Shown piece after piece: positions 51,697 through 62,399 of a stretch of 64,000 nucleotides of DNA. A program made the translations under genes and the position numbers. Position 1 is the stretch's first letter. The number at the start of each line of letters is the position of its first letter. This stretch comes from Deltaproteobacteria bacterium (lineage in GTDB: Bacteria; JAGRBM01; JAHCIT01). The stretch covers positions 62,001 to 126,000 of the forward strand of contig JAHCIT010000005.1 in NCBI GenBank assembly GCA_026129095.1, in the 5' to 3' direction. The notes beneath the pieces were generated by a model. It made no database searches, was not told the origin of the DNA, and was given only the letters and a program-made list of their open reading frames with translations.

Positions 51697-52703
51697 GGCC
51701 ACCTGCCCCATTTCCATGGCGAATCGTTTTCATGGTCTTCCAGGAAGTTTATCTTTGGATCATGCCATTTATCGCGTAGAACGTTGCCTTGGTCATCTTT
51801 CAATTCCCGGCCAAACATCATGGCAAGCATGCCCATTGTTACATGTGACGCCACATATCCATCACCAAGCACGCCCGCCTGCTGTAAGTGCAACGATTCG
51901 TGGCTTACCCAATCGTGAAAGTTCCAGCCTTTACGGATTCCGTTCCGTTCGACCTTGAGCAGCATGGCGTGGCCGATAGTTTGCGCGGATGCTTTTCCCA
52001 TCACGAACCCGGTGCCTGAAAATACGATCGTCCCTTGGCCACCGACAGATTCGGCATGGATGCCAACATGCTTCCCCTGCATCGCACCAACTGCAATGGC
52101 CGCTAAACCTACCGACAGTCCAAGCATGGTGGTTTTCGCGCCGACCAGATAGCCATGGAATCCAATCCCCCCTTTTTGCTGGGTCGATGCGTAGGTTGCC
52201 GCGTCAGCACCGATCACAAATGGGTTTGCCGCCATCTGCCCAAGTGTATCCCAGAACGCATCCGACAGCCCAAAGCCGGGCAAGGGAATGGGGAGAATTG
52301 CCATGAAGAGTGCCTGCATGACGATGCTGATCACGCTGGATAACACTTTCAGCACGAACTTCTTCACCCACTTCCAGAACCCGTACCCGTCCACATCCAC
52401 CCGGTTCAGCGGGTTGTTGAGCACGTAGCTGAAGCGGTTCAGATCCTGCGGCTCGAACGTCCGCCCCTGCCAGTCCCGCACCTGCTCCGGGATGCCGTCC
52501 GCGGGCGAGGCGCTTCCCGACTGGAACCCCCATTCGACAAGCCGCATCGCCTGAAGCGGCGCGGGTTCGAGTTGCCGGGGGTCGGCCGAGATGAACCGGC
52601 CCGCCTGGGGGTCGTAGTAGCGGTTCTCGAAGTTCACGAGGCCAAGCGCGGCGTCCTGCCGCTTGCGCGTGAAGGTCCGGTCATTGGCCGGTCCGGTATT
52701 CAT
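51693..52703 (-). CDS. Headless Rhs core with C-terminal metalloprotease-like domain
   Basis: 336 residues from the ATG at 52703. The first 90 carry the end of an Rhs core (GLVNFENRYYDPQAGRFISADP and LNRFSYVLNNPLNRVDVDGYG), after which polymorphic toxins have their variable tip. The rest contains hydrophobic segments (VLSSVISIVMQALFMAILPI; GLSVGLAAIAVGAM) and HExxH-type SHESLHLQQ in the tail, suggesting a zinc hydrolase. The long shell repeats needed for delivery are absent, so this is an orphan cassette: silent, or a donor for recombination with a full-length Rhs gene. Confidence 0.75.
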   Translation of the reverse strand: MNTGPANDRTFTRKRQDAALGLVNFENRYYDPQAGRFISADPRQLEPAPLQAMRLVEWGFQSGSASPADGIPEQVRDWQGRTFEPQDLNRFSYVLNNPLNRVDVDGYGFWKWVKKFVLKVLSSVISIVMQALFMAILPIPLPGFGLSDAFWDTLGQMAANPFVIGADAATYASTQQKGGIGFHGYLVGAKTTMLGLSVGLAAIAVGAMQGKHVGIHAESVGGQGTIVFSGTGFVMGKASAQTIGHAMLLKVERNGIRKGWNFHDWVSHESLHLQQAGVLGDGYVASHVTMGMLAMMFGRELKDDQGNVLRDKWHDPKINFLEDHENDSPWKWGRWP

Positions 52704-52715
52704 CGTCAGTTCCAC

Positions 52716-53114
52716 TGCCTTGCGCCCAGTATATCACGGCCCCCTGATCCCCATAATCAGAACTGATTTCTGTTTCTAATAACCCTTTTCCGGCATTCCC
52801 AGGGGCTAGGTCCGCCCAGTGGCCACGCCTCACCTCAAACGAGGCGTGGTGAGCCGTGGTGAAGCGTGGTGGCTGTAATTGACTGTTTTCACTCGCTATT
52901 TTTATGTGATATCCATCACTTTCTACCGGCCTGACCCGTGTTGAGGTGTGGCGAAGCGTGGTGAGCCGTGGCGGCGGCCCGGTTCACCGGCCGGGCGCAA
53001 CCGGCTGGCGGCCGGTTTTCCGGGACCATAGTTTCCTGAAATAGAAGTAAATTACGGAACATTTAAGTCCCTTTGAGGCGGGGCCAGCGCCGGGAACGGG
53101 CTGGAACTGGCGGA
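52716..53114. other. Non-coding repeat region between the Rhs cassette and sdhB
   Basis: No gene. It holds a hairpin (CCACGCCTC with GAGGCGTGG, 52823-52849) and two direct copies of GCGTGGTGAGCCGTGG at 52844 and 52956. Further GTGGCG/GTGGTG units lie around them. It may be the residue of recombination at the element or a short-repeat array; no promoter for sdhB is expected here because sdhB ends at 53115. Confidence 0.55.
52844..52971 (+). repeat. GCGTGGTGAGCCGTGG direct repeats
   Basis: The 16-mer is found exactly at 52844 and 52956, each in a run of GTGG-containing units (tgaagcgtggtgg after the first, gtgtggcgaa before the second). The copies are 112 bases apart. Confidence 0.75.
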
Positions 53115-53900
53115 TCAGCTTCCGAACCACTTGCGTAGTTCGTACTTGATCGTCTCGCGGCCCATCTTGGCGATGGACTCGGTCAGGGGGATTTCCTTCG
53201 GGCAGACCTGGACGCAGTTCTGCGCGTTGCCGCAGGCGGCGATGCCGCCGGGACCGAGCAGCGCCTCCAGCCTCTCGTCGGCATTGCGCTCGCCGGTCGG
53301 GTGCATGTTGAACAGGCGCGCCTGGCTGATGGCCGCCGCCCCGATGAAGCCGGTTTTCTCGTTGTAGTTCGGGCAGGCCTCCACGCAGCAGCCGCAGGTC
53401 ATGCAGGTGGACAGCGTATAGGTCACATGCTGGTCCTTCGGGCTCTGGCGCGGGCCGGGGCCCAGGTCATAGGTCCCGTCGATCGGGATCCACGCCTTCA
53501 CGCGCTTCAATGCCTCGAACATCGGCTGGCGGCTCACCTGCAGGTCGCGGATCACCGGGAACTTGCCCATGGGCTCCAGGACGATGGGCTGCTCCAGATG
53601 GTCCACAATGGCCGAACAGCTCTGGCGCACCTTCCCGTTGATGACCATGGTGCAGGAGCCGCAGACCTCCTCCAGGCAGGCGCATTCCCAGTTCACGGGG
53701 GTGGTGGGCTCGCCTCCGGCGGTTTTCGGATTCTTCTGGACGCCCATCAGCAGCGAGATCACGTTCATGCCCGCCTCGTAGGGGACCTCGAACTCCTGCC
53801 AGTAGGGCGCCGAGCCGGCCTCGTCCTGCCGCTTCACCTTGAACCGGACGGTCTTGCCGCCGCCTGTGTGCTGCTGTTCGCTACCGTGCGCCTGCGTCAT
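53115..53900 (-). CDS. sdhB: Succinate dehydrogenase/fumarate reductase iron-sulfur subunit
   Basis: 261 residues. The 2Fe-2S site is CACLEEVCGSC ... CSAIVD, the 4Fe-4S and 3Fe-4S sites are CMTCGCCVEACP and CGNAQNCVQVCP. It passes electrons from SdhA to quinone at the membrane. It is the last gene of the sdhC-sdhA-sdhB transcript, 46 bases after sdhA. Confidence 0.97.
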   Translation of the reverse strand: MTQAHGSEQQHTGGGKTVRFKVKRQDEAGSAPYWQEFEVPYEAGMNVISLLMGVQKNPKTAGGEPTTPVNWECACLEEVCGSCTMVINGKVRQSCSAIVDHLEQPIVLEPMGKFPVIRDLQVSRQPMFEALKRVKAWIPIDGTYDLGPGPRQSPKDQHVTYTLSTCMTCGCCVEACPNYNEKTGFIGAAAISQARLFNMHPTGERNADERLEALLGPGGIAACGNAQNCVQVCPKEIPLTESIAKMGRETIKYELRKWFGS

Positions 53901-53946
53901 CTTTGTCTGCTCCTGGAAAAATATCCGGCCTGTCCCGCCCGCCGTG

Positions 53947-55704
53947 TCAGTCGTATTTCCGGGCCACCGGCTTCATCAGGGAGATATCCACGTCCTCGTA
54001 GGCAATCTCCGGTGCCTCGGTGAGCCCCACGAACTTCGCTCGCGTGGTCTTGAGGAACTTCTCGTCATTGCGGTCAGGAAAATCGGGCTTGTAGTGGGAA
54101 CCCCGCGATTCGTCGCGCTTCAGGGCCCCCAGCGTGATGACCCGCGCCAGCGCCAGCATGTACTTGAACTGGCGGGTGAACAGGATCTCCCGGTTCATGC
54201 GCGAGCCCCGGTCCACGATTCCCGTCCGGCTCCAGCGGTCCTGAAGCTCCTGGAGCTTCACGTCGGTTTCCTTGAGCTTGTCGTTGTACCGGACGATCGT
54301 GACGTTCTCGGTCATCAGGTCGCCGAGCTGGTCGAGCATCCGGAAGCAGTTCTCGCTGCCGCTCATGCCCTTGATCCGGTCGAACTCCTCCTGCTCGATC
54401 CTCACCGCGCCGGTGAATACCGATTCGGCCACCTTGTCGCCGGCCTTCTTCTGGTTGCCGAGGTAGTCCAGTATCTTTTCGGCCGAGTAGAACCCGCCGA
54501 AGATGCAGGAGACGAGCGAGTTCGCGCCGAGGCGGTTCGCGCCGTGATACTGGTAATCGACCTCTCCGGCGGCGAACAGGCCCGGAAGGTTCGTCATGTG
54601 GCCGTCATCCACCCACAGGCCGCCCATCGAGTAGTGGACGCCGGGGAACACCTTCATGGGCACCTTGCGCGGGTCGAAACCGGCGAACTTCTCGTAGATT
54701 TCGAGCACCGCCTTGAGCTTGGTGTCCAGGTAGTCCTTCGGCAGGTGCGTCACGTCCAGGTAGACCATCGCCTTGCCGTCTATGCCGAGCCCCTTGTTGA
54801 ACACGACATCGTGGATTTCGCGGGAGGCGACGTCACGCGGCACCAGGTTCCCGAAGCGCGGATACTTCTCCTCAAGGAAATACCAGGGCTTGCCGTCCCG
54901 GTAGACCCACACCCGGCCTCCTTCGCCGCGCACCGATTCGGAGATGAGCCGCAGCTTGTCCGAGCCGGGGATGGCGGTCGGGTGGATCTGGATGAACTCG
55001 CCGTTGGCATAGTGCGCGCCGCAGGCGTAGGTAGACGCCGCCGCGCCGCCGGTGTTGATGGCCGAGTTCGTGGACTTGCCGAAAATGAGGCCTGGGCCGC
55101 CCGTGGCCACCAGCACGGCGTCAGCCTTGAACACCTTGAGTTCCATCGTCGGCATGTAGACCGCCACGATGCCCCGGCAGATGCCTTCTTCATCCAGCAC
55201 GGGACGGAGGTATTCCCATCCCTCGAACTTCTCGACCGCACCCTCGGCCTCGTAGCGGCGGACCTGCTCGTCCAGCGCGTACAAAAGCTGCTGGCCGGTG
55301 GACGCGCCGGCGAACGCCGTGCGGTGATGGAGCGTGCCGCCGAACCGGCGGAAATCGAGGAGCCCCTCCGGTGTGCGGTTGAACGTGACGCCCATCCGGT
55401 CGAACAGGTAGATGATCCGGGGCGCGGCATCGCACATCAGCTTCGGCAGCTTCTGGTTGGCGAGGAAGTCCCCGCCCTTGATCGTGTCCTTGAAGTGAAG
55501 CTCCGGTGAATCGCCCTGGCCCTTGGTGTTCACCGCGCCGTTGATGCCGCCCTGGGCGCAAACGGAGTGGGAACGCTTCACCGGAACGATGGAAAACAGC
55601 GACACGGTGCCGCCCAGTTCGCAAACCTTCATCGCGGCCGAGAGCCCCGCGAGCCCGCCGCCGACGATGATGACGTGATTTCCTGCCTTGCCCTGTGCTG
55701 TCAT
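53947..55704 (-). CDS. sdhA: Succinate dehydrogenase/fumarate reductase flavoprotein subunit
   Basis: 585 residues, cytoplasmic. FAD fold HVIIVGGGLAGLSAAMKV; His attachment in KRSHSVCAQGGING; catalytic His/Arg in HRTAFAGASTG and YRDGKPW regions. The family oxidises succinate to fumarate or runs in reverse. It is 37 bases after sdhC. Confidence 0.97.
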   Translation of the reverse strand: MTAQGKAGNHVIIVGGGLAGLSAAMKVCELGGTVSLFSIVPVKRSHSVCAQGGINGAVNTKGQGDSPELHFKDTIKGGDFLANQKLPKLMCDAAPRIIYLFDRMGVTFNRTPEGLLDFRRFGGTLHHRTAFAGASTGQQLLYALDEQVRRYEAEGAVEKFEGWEYLRPVLDEEGICRGIVAVYMPTMELKVFKADAVLVATGGPGLIFGKSTNSAINTGGAAASTYACGAHYANGEFIQIHPTAIPGSDKLRLISESVRGEGGRVWVYRDGKPWYFLEEKYPRFGNLVPRDVASREIHDVVFNKGLGIDGKAMVYLDVTHLPKDYLDTKLKAVLEIYEKFAGFDPRKVPMKVFPGVHYSMGGLWVDDGHMTNLPGLFAAGEVDYQYHGANRLGANSLVSCIFGGFYSAEKILDYLGNQKKAGDKVAESVFTGAVRIEQEEFDRIKGMSGSENCFRMLDQLGDLMTENVTIVRYNDKLKETDVKLQELQDRWSRTGIVDRGSRMNREILFTRQFKYMLALARVITLGALKRDESRGSHYKPDFPDRNDEKFLKTTRAKFVGLTEAPEIAYEDVDISLMKPVARKYD

Positions 55705-55741
55705 GTGAGTTCCAAAATCCTTCAGTATTCGCCTGGAATAA

Positions 55742-56488
55742 TCAGTTGCCGGACGCTTCCGGCAGCGCCGGTGCCTCTGAAGCCGTTTCAGCGAGCACGG
55801 CGTGGTGCTTGCCCGCCTCCTCCGTGCGGGGCTTGCCCCAGCCGAAGATCACGGCGGCCCCGACGCCCATGCCCGCCAGCGCCAGGAACAGCCCGAAACA
55901 GGCCAGCGCGGCGAGCTTCTGCGCCCTTGCCGTGATGGCGATGCCCCACTTGCAGAGAATCGAGAACATCCCGTTGGCGAAGTGGACCGCCGCGAAGACA
56001 CAGAAAACGACGTAGAAGATGTTGGCCGGGATTCCGAGCACCGAGCCGCTGCCGATGTAGTTGTACATGTAGGCGGCATCCGGCTCGACGCCATTCACCA
56101 GATAGTTCCAGCGGGTGTGATAGACGTGGTAGCCGATCATCACGAACAGGGCGACGCCGCTCCACCGCTGGATGTCGAACATCCAGTTCCGCAGGTACGG
56201 GTACTGGGTCGCGTTCTGCTTGGCCTCATACGTGAGGTAGAAGCCGTAGACGCCGTGAAACAGGAGCGCGGCGACGAGCCCGATCTCGATGACCGGGAGC
56301 ACGGGGATCGCCTGGATCGCCTCGCCGTGCTCGTTCCATGCCTTGTCGCTCCAGAAAATATACGTGTGGGCGTACAGGTGCTGGAGCAGGAACACGCCCA
56401 GCGGCACGACGCCGCTCAGGGCGTGGAGCCGCCGGAGAAGGAAATACCGTTCGTTCTGGGTGGGTAGGACCGAAGCGTCGTGAGCCAT
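55742..56488 (-). CDS. sdhC: Succinate dehydrogenase cytochrome b subunit
   Basis: 248 residues from the ATG at 56488. One five-helix di-heme cytochrome b of the Bacillus/delta type; helices lie near 20-45, 65-85, 110-135, 150-180 and 190-215. Heme-ligand His residues are seen in LLRRLHALSG, FLLQHLYAH, FHGVYG, MIGYHVYHTRW and AAVHFANG. There is no separate SdhD. It heads the operon, and a 17-bp palindrome stands 48 bases upstream. Confidence 0.93.
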   Translation of the reverse strand: MAHDASVLPTQNERYFLLRRLHALSGVVPLGVFLLQHLYAHTYIFWSDKAWNEHGEAIQAIPVLPVIEIGLVAALLFHGVYGFYLTYEAKQNATQYPYLRNWMFDIQRWSGVALFVMIGYHVYHTRWNYLVNGVEPDAAYMYNYIGSGSVLGIPANIFYVVFCVFAAVHFANGMFSILCKWGIAITARAQKLAALACFGLFLALAGMGVGAAVIFGWGKPRTEEAGKHHAVLAETASEAPALPEASGN

Positions 56489-56535
56489 ATCTGGTTTCTG
56501 CTGTCTTGCCGCCGTGATGTAGTTTGGCCGTATGC

Positions 56536-56552
56536 CTGTATACTGTATACAG
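56536..56552. promoter_or_regulatory. 17-bp palindromic operator upstream of sdhC
   Basis: CTGTATACTGTATACAG: arms of 8 bases around one central base, followed by a further ATATAC half site. It lies 48 bases upstream of sdhC. The TGTATACA-like arms recall operators of GntR-family regulators. Confidence 0.6.
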
Positions 56553-56619
56553 ATATACGGCCCAACGCTGGCCCGCAGTGACCGCCGTGTCAAGATGAAT
56601 GCGGCTACACAAAAAAGTT

Positions 56620-56644
56620 GCCCTTCCCCGGTCAGGGGAAGGGC
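56620..56644 (-). terminator. Intrinsic terminator of dps
   Basis: GCCCTTCCCC and GGGGAAGGGC form a perfect 10-bp stem around GGTCA; on the minus strand a six-T run follows (AACTTTTTT). It lies 20 bases after the dps stop. Confidence 0.88.
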
Positions 56645-56663
56645 AGCCTGCAAACAAAAGCCC

Positions 56664-57173
56664 TTATTCTTCCAGCAGGGAGCGGAGCATCCAGGCGTTC
56701 TTTTCGTGGAGCTGCATCCGCTGGGTCAGGAGGTCCAGCGTGGCCTCGTCACTGGCCTTTTCGGCTGTCGCCACGATGGACCGGGCCGTGCGGATCACCG
56801 TCTCCTGCCCGTTAACCAGTTGCCGGATCATCGCCTTGGCCTTGGGAACCCCCTTGGACTCGGAAAGCGACGACAGTTTGGCGAAGTCCGAATAGGTGCC
56901 GGGCGCCGGTTCGCCAAGGGCCCGGATACGCTCGGCGATCAGGTCAACGGCCAGGGCCAGCTCGTTGTACTGGGTTTCAAACATGAGGTGCAGCGTCTGG
57001 AACATGGGCCCGGTGACGTTCCAGTGGAAATTGTGGGTGGTGAGATACAGCGTATAGGTGTCGGCCAGAAGGCTGCTCAAGCCCCTGGCGATGGCCACCC
57101 GGTCCTTCTCCCCGATGCCGATGTCGATTTTCGGCGGCCCGCTGGCGCCGCCGCCCTTGTTCTTCTTGCCCAT
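56664..57173 (-). CDS. dps: Dps-family DNA-protecting ferritin
   Basis: 169 residues. It stores iron and protects DNA from oxidative damage as a dodecamer. The di-iron site of Dps is seen in [45 protein letters not shown]. The N-terminus is lysine-rich (MGKKNKGGG), which helps DNA binding. GGAG is upstream of the ATG, and the strong terminator at 56620 follows. Confidence 0.95.
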   Translation of the reverse strand: MGKKNKGGGASGPPKIDIGIGEKDRVAIARGLSSLLADTYTLYLTTHNFHWNVTGPMFQTLHLMFETQYNELALAVDLIAERIRALGEPAPGTYSDFAKLSSLSESKGVPKAKAMIRQLVNGQETVIRTARSIVATAEKASDEATLDLLTQRMQLHEKNAWMLRSLLEE

Positions 57174-57300
57174 GAAAACGTCTCCTTTGCTGCCGCGTTA
57201 TGTGCATGACACGCGGCAACACCCGCCGCGCATCCTATCCGTGATGCCGGCACCAAACCATGACATTTGGCAGGGATGTCCGGCTGGACGGGCAGCCTGA

Positions 57301-59781
57301 CTACCCGGCGCGCCGCTGGATCATGCCTTCGACGGCTTCGGGGGGAAGGATAAGATCGCGGCGGCCGGTCTGGCCCACCTGGGGGCCGACAATGCCGTCG
57401 TATTCCATCTGCTCGACGTAGCGGGCGGCCTTGTTGTAGCCGACGCTCATGCGGCGCTGGAGATAGCTGATGGATATCTTGCGCTCCTTGAGGACCACGC
57501 GGATCGCCTCGATGTAGCGGGGATCGCCGAACATGTCCTCGCTGGAGCCGCCGGGCCCCTCCTCGTCGTCACCGGGCATGGTGAGAATCTCGCCGATGTA
57601 TTCGGGCTTGCCGGTCTTGCGCAGAAAATCACAGACCGCGTTCACCTCGTCGTCGGAAATGAACGCCCCGTGAATACGCTCGGGGGCGCTCGATTTCGAG
57701 TGGATGAACAGCATGTCGCCGTTGCCGAGCAGTTCCTCTGCGCCGGGCTCGTCCAGCACGGTCTTGGAATCAACACCCGTGCGGAGCTTGAAGCTGACGC
57801 GGGTCGGCAGGTTCGCCTTGAGCGATCCGGTGACGATGTTCACCGACGGACGCTGGGTGGCGATGATGAGATGGATACCGACGGCACGGGCCATCTGGGC
57901 AATCCGCTGGATCTGGACTTCCACCTCCTTTCCCACGGTCATCATGAGGTCGGCCATCTCGTCCACGACAACGAAGATGCGGTGCATGGGCACAGGGGGA
58001 GTCAGCGCCATCGATTCGGGCAGCGGGGACGGCAGTCCCGATGCGGCATCCACTCCGGCCGATTCACCCGGCCGGATACCCTCGGCGGCGGCCTCGGCCG
58101 GAAGGCTGGAGCCGTGCCAGTTTTTCCACGAGCCATCCTTCAGGGCCTTGCGGACCGTCTCGTTATAACCGTCAATGCTCCGCACCCCGCGCTCGGCCAG
58201 TTGCGTCAGCCGGTGCTCCATTTCGGCCACGGCCCACCGGAGTGCCGAGGCGGCCTTCTTCACGTCCACGATGATCGGGGCCAGCAGGTGAGGGATGTCC
58301 TCATAAGGCTTCAGTTCGACCATCTTCGGGTCGATCATGATGAAGCGGGCGTCCTCCGGACGGCATTTGTACAGGAGCGAGATCAGGGTCGAGTTGATCC
58401 AGACCGACTTGCCTGCGCCCGTGGTGCCCGCAACGAGCAGGTGCGGCGCCTTGGTCAGCTCGAAATAGATCGGCTTGCCGTGGATGTTCTTGCCCATCGG
58501 AACGATGTAGGGCGACGGGGCCTTCTGGAACTCGTCGTCCTCGACCAGTTCCTTCAGCGTGATCGTCTCGCGGTCCTTGTTGGGCACCTCGATCCCGACC
58601 ACCGATTTGCCCGGGATGGGCGCGAGAATCCGGATGTTCGGCACGGCGAGGCCCAGCTTGAGGTCCGGTATGAGCTTCTGGATCGCCGAGACACGCACCC
58701 CCTGCCCCGGCTCGAACTCGTATGTCGTCGCCACCGGGCCGGGCTCGATCTGGGTCACGCCGCCCTTCACTCCAAAATCGAGAAGCTTCTTTTCGATGAG
58801 CCGCGCCGTCGCCTGGAGCGCATCGGGGTTCTGCCTGATGCGGCGGGCGTCGGTTTGCAGGAGTTCCACCGGCGGGAGCGGCGCGGGTGTCCCTTCGGCA
58901 CGGGCGAATTCAAACGCCTCCTGCACCACCTTCCGCACCTTGGCACGCTTTTTCTTCTGGGCCGGGGCGGCTTCCCCGGCCTCGTCGTGGGTCACCACCA
59001 CCGGTTCGGGCGTCGGACGCGCCGCATCCAGTTCGGCCGACATCTCGCGGACAATCGATTCGCGTTCTTCCAGGGCGTCCTGGACCAGCTTCTCCTCGCG
59101 GGCCTTTTCCATGGCCGCACGGGCCCAGTGCCAGGTGTCACGGATCGCCTTCAGGAGCGAGAACCGCACCAGCAACTGAAGGGAGACGACGGTAAGCGCA
59201 AGGCCGATCACCACCGCACCCGACCGGGAGAAGAACCGGGCCAGAAGGCCCTGCCCCACCAGGAGACCGATCGTTCCGCCACCAGCCACCTGACCGGCCG
59301 GACCATGGGAAAACACCACGCTCGACAGCGCCGCCGCGCATATAACGAGGCCGCCAAAGGCGGCTGTCCGGGCGGCGAGCGCCTTCCCCCACGGAATCTC
59401 CCGCTCGGTGAAAAACCGCCAGGCCAGATACAGTGCCGCCGGTCCCATGAGCCAGGAACCCCAGCCCACCATGTCGATCAGGAGATTCTCGGCCACCCAG
59501 TGCCCGGCACGGCCGAACCAGTTGGCCATCTGCTCGCCGGGACGGTCGCTCGCATCGTACGAAACGAGGCTCCCCAGAAGGAATATGCCCAGAAGTCCCC
59601 ATCCGAGGCCCACCATCTCGTTTTTGATTGCGCCAAAGCGGTCAGCTTCGCCGCCGGTGACAGCGGCGCCGTCCACCGCCGCAGGGGAAGTCCGGCGGGC
59701 GCGCCTTTTCGGCGTAGCGGCCTCCGGCGGCGGCAGTTCCGGCATCAGGTCTTCAGTGGTTTCGGGGACAATCGTCGGCAT
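57301..59781 (-). CDS. ftsK: DNA translocase FtsK/SpoIIIE
   Basis: 826 residues from the ATG at 59781. An N-terminal membrane part of four helices (about 60-200) is followed by a coiled, charged linker and the motor: Walker A AGTTGAGKSVWINS, Walker B region IFVVVDEMADLMMT, and the C-terminal gamma winged helix for KOPS reading (RRMSVGYNKAARYVEQMEYDGIVGP). It pumps chromosomal DNA at division. The gap upstream shows no recognisable promoter. Confidence 0.96.
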   Translation of the reverse strand: MPTIVPETTEDLMPELPPPEAATPKRRARRTSPAAVDGAAVTGGEADRFGAIKNEMVGLGWGLLGIFLLGSLVSYDASDRPGEQMANWFGRAGHWVAENLLIDMVGWGSWLMGPAALYLAWRFFTEREIPWGKALAARTAAFGGLVICAAALSSVVFSHGPAGQVAGGGTIGLLVGQGLLARFFSRSGAVVIGLALTVVSLQLLVRFSLLKAIRDTWHWARAAMEKAREEKLVQDALEERESIVREMSAELDAARPTPEPVVVTHDEAGEAAPAQKKKRAKVRKVVQEAFEFARAEGTPAPLPPVELLQTDARRIRQNPDALQATARLIEKKLLDFGVKGGVTQIEPGPVATTYEFEPGQGVRVSAIQKLIPDLKLGLAVPNIRILAPIPGKSVVGIEVPNKDRETITLKELVEDDEFQKAPSPYIVPMGKNIHGKPIYFELTKAPHLLVAGTTGAGKSVWINSTLISLLYKCRPEDARFIMIDPKMVELKPYEDIPHLLAPIIVDVKKAASALRWAVAEMEHRLTQLAERGVRSIDGYNETVRKALKDGSWKNWHGSSLPAEAAAEGIRPGESAGVDAASGLPSPLPESMALTPPVPMHRIFVVVDEMADLMMTVGKEVEVQIQRIAQMARAVGIHLIIATQRPSVNIVTGSLKANLPTRVSFKLRTGVDSKTVLDEPGAEELLGNGDMLFIHSKSSAPERIHGAFISDDEVNAVCDFLRKTGKPEYIGEILTMPGDDEEGPGGSSEDMFGDPRYIEAIRVVLKERKISISYLQRRMSVGYNKAARYVEQMEYDGIVGPQVGQTGRRDLILPPEAVEGMIQRRAG

Positions 59782-59899
59782 GGTCCGGGCGTACGTCCAA
59801 AGAAGGCGCGGCTCCACAAAAGTCGGCCGCACCTATATAAGCCCACACCTGACACCGGAACCCCAACAGGATACCGGACCCTGCGGGGATTGCAACGGA

Positions 59900-60874
59900 T
59901 TACCGCGCCGGTTCGAACAGGCCGGCCTTCAGGTAATCCGCGCCCGGAAAATCGGGCGGCGGCGGAAGCCGCTCGACAAGGCGGAACATGGCCAGCGACT
60001 GCCGGAACGATGCCCACGACCAGCCGGCAAGGTTCGACGCCGCCAGCAGAAGGCCGCCCGGCGCAAGGACCGTTTTCAGGTCATGGGCCATGCTCAGGTA
60101 CCCGTCACGAACAGTGAAACGGCCCTCCCGGCTCGTGGCATAGGAAGGCGGATCAACGACGATGATATCGAAACGCTCTCCACGGCCGGCCAGGTCCGCC
60201 AGATAGGCCACCGCGTCGGCCCGCACCTGACGGATTGAACCCTGCACTCCGGACAGTTCCGCGTTGGCCCTTGCCCAGTCGAGCCACCGGGGACCGATAT
60301 CCACCTCGACAACCTCCGGCGCACCGCGGAGCGCCGCCACCACCGAGAAGGCGCCGGTGTAGGAGAACAGATTCAGGGCACGAACGCCCCTGCCCTCCTT
60401 CAGCCGGCGCCTGACCTGCGCTCCAACAACCTTGCGGCCGTCGCGCATATCGAGAAAAAGACCGGTCGAAAACCCTGCCTCCAGCGACACCCATAACGGA
60501 ACGCCGTTTTCTGTCACCTGGAACCGTCCCGCCGGTGGCTCCCCGAACAGGACATCGGGCCTTGCAGGCTCGTCGCCGGAATGGGAGAGGTTGTCCGGCC
60601 GGGATTTCCAGACAGCACTCCTCGCTTCCATGCCAAACCGGTCCTTCAGGGCCGAAGCGGCCTGCTCGCACCAGTACCGGGCGGCATTCCGGGGATTCTT
60701 TTCGGTCTTCGGATAGTGGGTGGCCAGCAGGTGACCGGCATAGAAGTCGATGGTCAGTTCCGGATGCAGTTCAAAATGGGAAACCCGGAAGGCATCCGAT
60801 GCCTTGGCTACGCCCGCCCGGAGATCGAGCAGCCGGGCGAGATTGCCGGACGGTGATGATGAACCGGACGCCAT
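59900..60874 (-). CDS. Class I rRNA (cytosine-C5) methyltransferase, RlmI-like
   Basis: 324 residues from the ATG at 60874. SAM fold: ALNLFSYTGAFSVVAALRGAPEVVEVDIG, then VDPPSYATS (the PP motif of RNA/DNA base methyltransferases) and LLLAASNLAGWSWASF. The closest pattern is RlmI, 23S rRNA m5C1962. No PUA domain is visible at the N-terminus, which makes the exact target uncertain. Convergent with nothing; its promoter lies near 60900. Confidence 0.8.
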   Translation of the reverse strand: MASGSSSPSGNLARLLDLRAGVAKASDAFRVSHFELHPELTIDFYAGHLLATHYPKTEKNPRNAARYWCEQAASALKDRFGMEARSAVWKSRPDNLSHSGDEPARPDVLFGEPPAGRFQVTENGVPLWVSLEAGFSTGLFLDMRDGRKVVGAQVRRRLKEGRGVRALNLFSYTGAFSVVAALRGAPEVVEVDIGPRWLDWARANAELSGVQGSIRQVRADAVAYLADLAGRGERFDIIVVDPPSYATSREGRFTVRDGYLSMAHDLKTVLAPGGLLLAASNLAGWSWASFRQSLAMFRLVERLPPPPDFPGADYLKAGLFEPAR

Positions 60875-61064
60875 ACTCAAGGTGCCGAGTGTAGACGAAA
60901 AACCGGCATTTGCCGGGCGTTCCGGAAAGGCAGCCGGAACCTGCAACCGGCGTCTTTTCTCCGGGGTATGAATAGGCTACTCAAAAGGCCCGTTCGGCCG
61001 GACCGGCACTCCACATGCGGTCCGGATACTCCCCAAGCGCCCGGAAAAGGAGCCCCCGCCGCTC

Positions 61065-62369
<1,305 letters not shown>

Positions 62370-62399
62370 TCCGGCCTCAAGAACCGGGAAGGCAGGTAA

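Noticed and set aside
52823-52971. CRISPR-like array
   Set aside because: Only two exact copies of the unit, irregular spacing, and no cas genes in the window.
53839-55509. 556-residue plus-strand frame opposite sdhB and sdhA
   Set aside because: Complete shadow of sdhA, which has all its motifs on the other strand.
57670-60117. 815-residue plus-strand frame opposite ftsK
   Set aside because: Shadow of ftsK; composition (Arg/His/Gly-rich) is typical of antisense GC-rich translation.
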